Part shown: positions 1-3,993 of the stretch, piece after piece
How the letters are laid out: each line of letters starts with the position of its first letter
Position numbering within the stretch: position 1 is the first letter of the stretch
Origin: an uncultured Pseudomonadota bacterium
GTDB lineage: Bacteria > Pseudomonadota > Gammaproteobacteria > Steroidobacterales > Steroidobacteraceae
DNA length: 5,673 bases
Reading direction: 5' to 3'
NCBI GenBank assembly: GCA_903890265.1
Contig: CAITAM010000011.1
Location: 1 to 5,673 of the forward strand
Position numbers and translations under genes: made by a program
Notes under the pieces: generated by a model
What the model was told of the DNA's origin: nothing
The model's database searches: none
What the model saw: only the letters and a program-made list of their open reading frames with translations

Positions 1-346
1 CGGCGACGGCGGCGATGCCGAGCGCCTGCCAGGGCTGCTGGCGCACGTAGCGGTCGCTCTGGGCGAGCGCGCCGCGGGTGTCGGCAACGAGGCAGTCCTT
101 GCCCTCCGCGAGCGCACGTCTCGCCGACGCGAGCGTGCTCTCGACCTTGAGCCGAAGCTGTGCGATGGCGGGGTCGGCATCGTGCGCGAGCCCCTGAACG
201 AGATGCTGGACGTCGGCCATAAGGGCGCGGAATTCGCTGCCGATGGCATCGGCCGCCCGGTCGGCGAGACGCTCAGCGTCGTGCAGGCCCGGGCCGCTGG
301 CGTGCGTGTCGTTGTGGGTGGTGTTGGTCGAGTTGGTGGCAGTCAT
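1..346 (-). CDS. DUF883 / ElaB-YqjD-like stress protein (C-terminus cut by window edge)
   Basis: The visible part is 115 codons, reading from ATG at 346 off the left edge. Residues 1-20 are polar and rich in Thr, Asn and His. Residues 21-100 are a long amphipathic, probably coiled helix rich in Ala, Arg, Asp and Glu. The last visible stretch, YVRQQPWQALGIAAVA (100-115), matches the family signature just before its single C-terminal membrane helix, so only about 15-20 residues should be missing. Known for the family: E. coli YqjD and ElaB are tail-anchored inner-membrane proteins, induced in stationary phase, and YqjD associates with ribosomes. A similar membrane-tethered stress role here is inference. 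The start is supported by an AAGGA ribosome site (356-360) nine bases upstream. The gene lies 95 bp downstream of the CsbD gene on the same strand. Family assignment is fairly secure; the specific function is not. Confidence 0.87.
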   Translation of the reverse strand, partial: MTATNSTNTTHNDTHASGPGLHDAERLADRAADAIGSEFRALMADVQHLVQGLAHDADPAIAQLRLKVESTLASARRALAEGKDCLVADTRGALAQSDRYVRQQPWQALGIAAVA

Positions 347-370
347 GGGCGGGTGTCCTTGTTTGTTGGG

Positions 371-394
371 CGGCGCGTGCGGCGCGTGCGGCGC
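371..394. repeat. Short tandem repeat, 9-bp unit, 2.7 copies
   Basis: The unit CGGCGCGTG occurs at 371-379 and 380-388, followed by a partial copy CGGCGC at 389-394. It lies in the spacer between the CsbD and DUF883 genes, next to the hairpin at 404-426. It may simply be slippage in GC-rich DNA; no function is evident. Confidence 0.6.
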
Positions 395-403
395 CGGGCG
401 CGG

Positions 404-426
404 GGGCGGAACGGCGAGTTCCGCCC
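404..426 (-). terminator. Perfect 9-bp GC-rich hairpin after the CsbD gene
   Basis: GGGCGGAAC (404-412) and GTTCCGCCC (418-426) are exact reverse complements around a 5-base loop. The hairpin starts 15 bases beyond the CsbD stop codon. No T-run follows on the minus strand, so it is not a canonical intrinsic terminator. It could protect the 3' end of the csbD-like message, attenuate read-through into the DUF883 gene, or assist Rho-dependent ending. The structure is directly visible; the role is inference. Confidence 0.45.
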
Positions 427-441
427 GGGTGCGGTGAGCCG

Positions 442-612
442 TCAGCGCTTCGGCAGGTCTTTGATCGTGCCGATCGCTTTCTGGACTTTGCCCGCGGTCT
501 TCTCGGCAATGCCGTTGGCGGTCAGCTTCTTATCGCCAAAGGCCTTGCCGGTGACTTCCTTCAGTTTGCCGAGCGCTTCGCGCGTCGTGCCTTCGATCTT
601 GTCCTTGTTCAT
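442..612 (-). CDS. CsbD family stress-response protein
   Basis: This is a complete 56-residue protein starting MNKDKIEGTTREALGKLKE and ending KDLPKR. It shows the family pattern: an N-terminal NKDKIEG, a GKLKEVTGKAFGD segment (15-27), and a second helical half with AEKTAGKVQKAIGTIKD (36-52). It is small, hydrophilic and lysine-rich, with no signal peptide or membrane segment, so it should be cytoplasmic. Known: CsbD is a sigma-B controlled general stress protein in Bacillus, and relatives such as E. coli YjbJ are abundant under stress or in stationary phase; the molecular function is unknown. The same frame stays open upstream to 999, but that extension is Ser/Arg-rich nonsense lying over the SYLF gene. 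The ATG at 612 is chosen because the family begins there and GGAG (621-624) sits eight bases upstream. It lies 73 bp after the SYLF gene and 95 bp before the DUF883 gene, probably in one stress cluster. Confidence 0.95.
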   Translation of the reverse strand: MNKDKIEGTTREALGKLKEVTGKAFGDKKLTANGIAEKTAGKVQKAIGTIKDLPKR

Positions 613-620
613 GGTCTGTG

Positions 621-624
621 CTCC
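621..624 (-). promoter_or_regulatory. Ribosome binding site that fixes the CsbD start
   Basis: The minus strand reads GGAG followed by eight bases and then ATG at 612. It matters because the reading frame is open for a further 129 codons upstream, and this site together with family length places the true start at 612. Confidence 0.7.
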
Positions 625-652
625 GTGCGTTGGATTGCGGTAGTGCGTCGTA

Positions 653-671
653 CGCTGCGCGAGCGGCAGCG
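653..671 (-). other. 6-bp hairpin after the SYLF gene
   Basis: CGCTGC (653-658) and GCAGCG (666-671) can pair around a 7-base loop, 14 bases beyond the SYLF stop. There is no T-run. It may be chance in GC-rich DNA. It is listed because similar hairpins lie just after other stop codons in the window. Confidence 0.25.
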
Positions 672-685
672 GATGGCGCGCCGAC

Positions 686-1258
686 TCAGTGGGTGGACGG
701 CTGGAAGGAGTACTTCTGGCCGGTGAGCGTTGCCTCGTACATGAGACCGCCCTTCGCGATCGTGAACACGGCAACCCCGTGGCGGTACTCGCCCGCGGTC
801 GCGGCGTCGTGCTTGCCACCGCTCGCGCCCGCATCGGCGCCGTTCGTGCCGGCACTGGCGGAGGCCGCCGCGGTGACCGCCACCGCGCCGACGTCGGCGC
901 TGAACTCGAAGTTGCCGTGCGTGAACTCATCGAGCGAGTTCTTGTCGGCGAAGAAGATGATCTGGCTGTACGCTTCGCCGCCCAGCTGAAGACCGACACT
1001 GAGCTGCGTCATGCTGGTCTTGCCGATGCGATGGCCGTTGACGTAGACGTGACCGTCGCCGTGCGCCGCACCGACGCCAAAGCCGCCCTTGCCGATGGTC
1101 GGGAACACGGCGTAGCCGTAGCTGTTGCTGAAAAAGGCCGAGCTTTGTCCCGCGCGGCGAAAGAGTGCCGCGGTTTCACTGTCGTCACTGGCCCTGGCGG
1201 CGGTGCTCGCGAGGAGCGCGCTGACAAGGACAATACCGACTGATGTTCTGATGTTCAT
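686..1258 (-). CDS. Exported SYLF-domain (YSC84-like) lipid-binding protein
   Basis: This is a complete 190-residue protein. Residues 1-23 form a Sec signal peptide: Arg4, hydrophobic VGIVLVSALLASTA, and an Ala-Arg-Ala cleavage site at 21-23. The protein therefore probably acts in the periplasm or at the outer membrane. The rest is a SYLF/Ysc84 domain. SYGYAVFPTIGKGGFGVGAA (46-65) is its hallmark first half, followed by LSVGLQLGGEAYSQIIFF (86-103) and the C-terminal AVFTIAKGGLMYEATLTGQK (163-182). Between them, residues 127-157 are a low-complexity Ala/Gly/Ser segment, a loop commonly seen in bacterial members. Known: eukaryotic SYLF domains bind phosphoinositides and actin; bacterial members are poorly characterised and thought to bind lipid. 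GGAGAAG (1264-1270), five bases upstream, strongly supports the ATG at 1258. It lies upstream of the CsbD and DUF883 genes on the same strand, suggesting an envelope-stress role. Family is confident; role is inference. Confidence 0.92.
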   Translation of the reverse strand: MNIRTSVGIVLVSALLASTAARASDDSETAALFRRAGQSSAFFSNSYGYAVFPTIGKGGFGVGAAHGDGHVYVNGHRIGKTSMTQLSVGLQLGGEAYSQIIFFADKNSLDEFTHGNFEFSADVGAVAVTAAASASAGTNGADAGASGGKHDAATAGEYRHGVAVFTIAKGGLMYEATLTGQKYSFQPSTH

Positions 1259-1445
1259 GATGACTTCTCCAGGTCCGTAACCGAACGGCGGCGAGCTCGG
1301 TGCGGGCCAGGTGCGGTCCGCGGGTGGGTTCTCGCCGAACCATGGAGGCAGGTTGCACCGATGGACCGCATCGGTCGGTGCGCCAACGTACCCAGCGTTT
1401 CCGGGGCGCGCACCGCGCGGTGTTACTGGGCGAGGAAAGCCTGCG
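1259..1445. other. 187-bp spacer between the unknown gene and the SYLF gene
   Basis: It holds the SYLF ribosome site at its left end and three small inverted repeats. GGTTC/GAACC lies around a 5-base loop at 1327-1341. ACCGATG/CATCGGT lies around GACCG at 1357-1375. A compound structure lies at 1391-1430 and is listed separately. None is followed by a T-run. I could not pick out a convincing -35/-10 pair for a separate SYLF promoter, though the length leaves room for one. Confidence 0.4.
1391..1430 (-). terminator. Compound hairpin just after the unknown gene's stop
   Basis: CCCAG (1391-1395) and CTGGG (1426-1430) are complementary and enclose a perfect 12-base palindrome, CACCGCGCGGTG, at 1411-1422. 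The structure begins 15 bases past the stop codon of the gene ending at 1446. There is no T-run on the minus strand, so it is at best a non-canonical terminator or 3'-end stabiliser. The palindrome could instead be a protein-binding site. Confidence 0.3.
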
Positions 1446-1967
1446 TCAGCGGCAGGCGAGCGCGGTCGCGTGTTCCCGCACGACGCTGATCAGCGCCTCG
1501 ATCCCGGGGTCGGCCGGCACGTCGTCGGGCGCGTCGGCGGTTCCGGGGTGGTCGGCGTCAGCGCTGTTCTGCTCGACGAGCAGTTCGTCCAGCAGTCGCT
1601 CCTGGGCATCGGCCACGCCGCCGGCGAGTCCGTCGGTATCGACGTACAGCGCAGCCAGCACGTCGGTCAAAAGCCCGCACATCCGGTCGCAGTGGGTGCC
1701 GGCGAGCAGCATCGAGCGCCAGCGCGCCGAGCGGCAGGCGTCGACCAGCACCACGAGTTCGAGGCGCAGTAGCGAGGCGGTCGTGTCCGGGTCCGTCGGC
1801 TCGGTGGGGTCGGGCTCGCGCAGCGACTGCGCAATGAGTTCAAGCTCGAGCCAGAGTCGGGTGCACAGTTCCTGGTAGGCGGCGCGAAAGACCGCGTCGG
1901 GCGCGCGGGCGCGGCCCGTGGCGCCGGGCGGAGCAGGGAAGTCCTGCCGCTGGGTTGCCGCTAGCAT
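1446..1967 (-). CDS. Hypothetical helical cysteine-containing protein
   Basis: I do not recognise this 173-residue protein. It is acidic and predicted mostly helical. Residues 1-24 are a Pro/Ala-rich, probably disordered start. Helix-like segments cover about 25-50, 64-108, 113-134 and 154-172, separated by Asp/Pro/Thr-rich linkers (52-62 and 135-154). There is no signal peptide or membrane segment. Cysteines are at 35, 78, 93, 97 and 172, with the set LVDACRSARWR and HCDRMCGLL in the middle. That part faintly resembles the cysteine helices of DUF326/four-helix copper-binding (Csp-like) proteins, but most of their cysteines are absent, so this is only a suggestion. Strong G/C at third positions supports real coding. 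The ATG at 1967 has GAGGA (1977-1981) nine bases upstream, partly able to pair with the TCCT beside the start. It is the first gene of the left-hand stress cluster, 187 bp before the SYLF gene. Existence is likely; function is unknown. Confidence 0.75.
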   Translation of the reverse strand: MLAATQRQDFPAPPGATGRARAPDAVFRAAYQELCTRLWLELELIAQSLREPDPTEPTDPDTTASLLRLELVVLVDACRSARWRSMLLAGTHCDRMCGLLTDVLAALYVDTDGLAGGVADAQERLLDELLVEQNSADADHPGTADAPDDVPADPGIEALISVVREHATALACR

Positions 1968-2007
1968 CCAGGAAGATCCTCGATCCCCGTCGCCAGACCA
2001 CGCGTTG

Positions 2008-2034
2008 GGGGCGCGCGTTGCGTAACCGCGCCCC
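2008..2034 (-). promoter_or_regulatory. 8-bp GC hairpin in the leader of the unknown gene
   Basis: GGGGCGCG (2008-2015) and CGCGCCCC (2027-2034) are exact reverse complements. Inside them GTT (2017-2019) and AAC (2024-2026) can add three pairs around a GCGT loop, leaving C2016 bulged. It sits about 40 bases upstream of the ATG at 1967, so it is either a 5'-leader structure or an end-of-message structure for the amidohydrolase gene. No T-run follows in either direction. Confidence 0.35.
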
Positions 2035-2042
2035 TGCCATGT

Positions 2043-2082
2043 GCTTTACACATTGCCGACACACAATGACGTTAAAGCGTCA
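2043..2082 (-). promoter_or_regulatory. AT-rich islet with interrupted inverted repeat, candidate promoter/operator
   Basis: Positions 2041-2100 are about half A+T, much more than the surrounding DNA. GCTTTA (2043-2048) and CATTG (2051-2055) are mirrored by CAATG (2064-2068) and TAAAGC (2073-2078). This gives 11 matching pairs with an uneven interruption and an 8-base centre. An overlapping shorter repeat, TGACG/CGTCA around six bases, spans 2067-2082. On the minus strand the islet contains promoter-like hexamers (TTTAAC, TGTAAA), but their spacing of about 20 is poor for sigma-70. The position, 75-115 bases upstream of the first gene of the stress cluster, fits a promoter with an operator. 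That role is inference. Confidence 0.4.
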
Positions 2083-2112
2083 CCGGTATTGCAGGTACGA
2101 GACAGGCCGGGG

Positions 2113-2142
2113 CCGGGCGTCCCGCCGCGCGGCGCCGCCCGG
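2113..2142 (-). terminator. GC-rich hairpin directly after the amidohydrolase stop
   Basis: CCGGGCG (2113-2119) and CGCCCGG (2136-2142) pair exactly, and the loop contains the palindrome GCCGCGCGGC, allowing a long two-part stem. It begins one base beyond the stop codon at 2144-2146. The minus strand downstream has no T-run, so intrinsic termination is doubtful; Rho-dependent ending or 3'-end protection is possible. Confidence 0.35.
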
Positions 2143-2143
2143 T

Positions 2144-3895
2144 TCAGCGCGCCTCGTAGACGAGCCGGCCACCGACCCAGGTCTTCAGCACCCGGGCCTC
2201 GCGGATCCGCGCCGGCGGCAGCGTGAGGATGTCGGCACTCAGGAGCACGAAATCCGCGAGCTTGCCGACCTCGAGACTGCCCTTGTCGCGGTCCTGGAAC
2301 TCGGCGTACGCGGAGCCCAGCGTGTAGGCACTCAGGGCCTCGGTGATCGTGAGCTTCTGCTCGGCAAACCAGCCCTCCGGGTGCTTGCCGTCGAGCGTGG
2401 CGCGGGTCGTTGCCGCGTACAGGGTCTGCATCGGGTCGAGCGGTGCCACCGGCCAGTCGGTGCCAAGCGCGAGGCGCACACCGTGCTCGAGGAAGGTGCG
2501 AAACGCGTAGGTGCGGCTGCTGCGGTCGTGACCGATGCGGGCCTCGACCCAGCGTCCGTCGTCGATCGCGTGGTACGGCTGGACCGAGGCAATGACGCCG
2601 AGCTCCCGGAAGCGGTCGAAGTCGCGCGCCGCCATGTGCTGCGCGTGTTCGATCCGCCAGCGCCGCTCGTGAGCGCCGTTGCGGCGTACCACCTCGGCGT
2701 ACAGGTCGAGGATCGTCGAGATGCCGGCATCGCCGATCGCGTGGGTGCAGAGCTGCAGGCCAGCGGCGTCGGCGCGCACCATCCGCTCGGTCGCCTCGGC
2801 GAGCGGCTGCACGTTGTCGCTCAGCAGTCCGCGGTGGCCCGGACTGTCGTCGAAGTCATCGAAGAAGTACGCCGTGCGCGAGCCGACCGACCCGTCGGCA
2901 AAGCTTTTCAGCGCGCCGATCCTGAGGAACGGGCCGCCGAATGCGCGCCGTATCCCGAGGCGGGCGAGATCATCGGTCGCGCGGATCGACGGCGCGGCGT
3001 AGACGCGCACCGGCAGGCGGCCCTCGCCGGCGAGCTCCGTGTACACGGCAAGCGTCGCGTAGTCGTCGTCGAGATTCGAGTCGCTCATGTCCTGCAGGCT
3101 CGTGACGCCGACCGAGGCGGCGTACTTAAGCGCGCGCTCGATCGTCGCCCGGCGCTCGGCATGGGACGGCTTCGGCACGACCTTCATGACGAGGTCCTGC
3201 GCCGCGTCCTTGAGCGCACCGGTGGGCTCACCGGCCGCGTCGCGCACGATCTCGCCGCCCACCGGGTCGCGCGTTGCCGCGGTGATGCCGGCGAGGCGGA
3301 GCGCCAGCGAGTTCACGACGATCATGTGGCCGTCGTAGCGGCTGACCGCGACCGGCCGGTCCGGCACCCGCGCGTCGATCAGCTGCCGGGTGGGCAGCGC
3401 GGCGGGACTCCACTTGGTCTCGTCCCAGTTGCCGTCGAGGAGCCACTGGCCCGGTGCGAGCGTGCCGGCCCGCGCCGCGAGGCGGCGCACGAACTCCTCC
3501 GCACTGGTCGCGTCGTTGAGCTGCACGGCGGTCAGCAGGGCGCCGCCGCCGACGACGTGGGTGTGGGCGTCGTCGAAGCCCGGCACGAGGCGCAGGCCCC
3601 GGGCATCGACGGTCACGGTGCCGCGGCCGCGCCAGGCACGGATCTCGGCATCGGAGCCCACGGCCACCAGTCGCTCGTGCAGCACCGCGAGGGCGGTCGC
3701 TTCCGGCTGCGCGGGGTTGCCGGTCCAGACGCGGGCGTGCAGCACCACGAGATCGGCCGCGGGCGCCGCAGGCGCCGCGGCTGCCGGCCCGGCCGCGCGG
3801 GCGGCGAGCGCCGGGAGGCTGGACATGGCGAGCCAGGCGACGGCCGTGGCGACGCGAACCGTGCGGGCGGGAGGGGCGGGGTGCTGGCGTGGCAT
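2144..3895 (-). CDS. Exported YtcJ-type metal-dependent amidohydrolase (Amidohydrolase_3)
   Basis: This is a complete 583-residue protein. Residues 1-31 look like a Sec signal peptide: Arg11/Arg14, hydrophobic core 15-30, and Ala-Leu-Ala at 29-31. An Ala/Pro linker runs to 47. A beta-rich start (48-105) leads into PGFDDAHTHVVGGG, with the metal ligands His111 and His113. Next come YDGHMIVVNS (187-196), KSFADGSVGSR with the bridging Lys330, THAIGDAGI with His385, RIEHAQH with His417, and LGTDWPVAPLDP with Asp480. The C-terminal LGSAYAEFQDRDKGSLEVGK (526-545) and LADFVLLSAD close the family's beta sandwich. All expected metal and catalytic residues are present, so it should be active, hydrolysing an amide or related C-N bond in the periplasm. 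The family includes N-substituted formamide deformylase and many enzymes of unknown substrate, so the substrate cannot be named. No strong ribosome site precedes ATG 3895, but the signal peptide supports it. It lies 98 bp after the GltB-like gene; joint transcription is possible. Confidence 0.95.
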   Translation of the reverse strand: MPRQHPAPPARTVRVATAVAWLAMSSLPALAARAAGPAAAAPAAPAADLVVLHARVWTGNPAQPEATALAVLHERLVAVGSDAEIRAWRGRGTVTVDARGLRLVPGFDDAHTHVVGGGALLTAVQLNDATSAEEFVRRLAARAGTLAPGQWLLDGNWDETKWSPAALPTRQLIDARVPDRPVAVSRYDGHMIVVNSLALRLAGITAATRDPVGGEIVRDAAGEPTGALKDAAQDLVMKVVPKPSHAERRATIERALKYAASVGVTSLQDMSDSNLDDDYATLAVYTELAGEGRLPVRVYAAPSIRATDDLARLGIRRAFGGPFLRIGALKSFADGSVGSRTAYFFDDFDDSPGHRGLLSDNVQPLAEATERMVRADAAGLQLCTHAIGDAGISTILDLYAEVVRRNGAHERRWRIEHAQHMAARDFDRFRELGVIASVQPYHAIDDGRWVEARIGHDRSSRTYAFRTFLEHGVRLALGTDWPVAPLDPMQTLYAATTRATLDGKHPEGWFAEQKLTITEALSAYTLGSAYAEFQDRDKGSLEVGKLADFVLLSADILTLPPARIREARVLKTWVGGRLVYEAR

Positions 3896-3915
3896 GGCGA
3901 CTCGCGGTGGCAGTG

Positions 3916-3970
3916 GAGGGCGCCGGGGAAGGCCCTCGGTCTCAGCGATGGTAGCAAGGCCCGCTGGCCT
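3916..3970 (-). promoter_or_regulatory. Spacer with a weak extended -10 and two small hairpins
   Basis: In the 98-bp gap before the amidohydrolase, the minus strand carries TGCTACCAT (3956-3948). This is an extended -10-like element (TGnTACCAT, 4 of 6 matches to TATAAT) with no recognisable -35. Two short inverted repeats flank it: AGGCC/GGCCT around CGCT (3957-3970) and GAGGGC/GCCCTC around ten bases (3916-3937). The first could mark the end of the GltB-like message, and the promoter-like element could give the amidohydrolase its own start. Both are weak signals. Confidence 0.22.
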
Positions 3971-3993
3971 CGCCGACCGACGCGCGGCGCCCG

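Noticed and set aside
182..643. A 153-codon plus-strand frame over the DUF883-CsbD spacer
   Set aside because: It crosses two real minus-strand genes and their spacer and shows no family features.
613..999. Upstream extension of the CsbD frame to a 185-codon protein
   Set aside because: The added segment is Ser/Arg/Thr-rich nonsense overlapping the SYLF gene in another frame. The family starts at the ATG at 612, which has its own ribosome site.
689..1243. A 184-codon plus-strand frame opposite the SYLF gene
   Set aside because: It mirrors the SYLF gene almost exactly and has no recognisable domain; the opposite strand has a signal peptide and clear SYLF motifs.
1840..2064. A 74-codon minus-strand frame overlapping the start of the unknown gene
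   Set aside because: It is Arg-rich and out of frame with the better supported gene, has no domain, and its start lies inside the inverted repeat.
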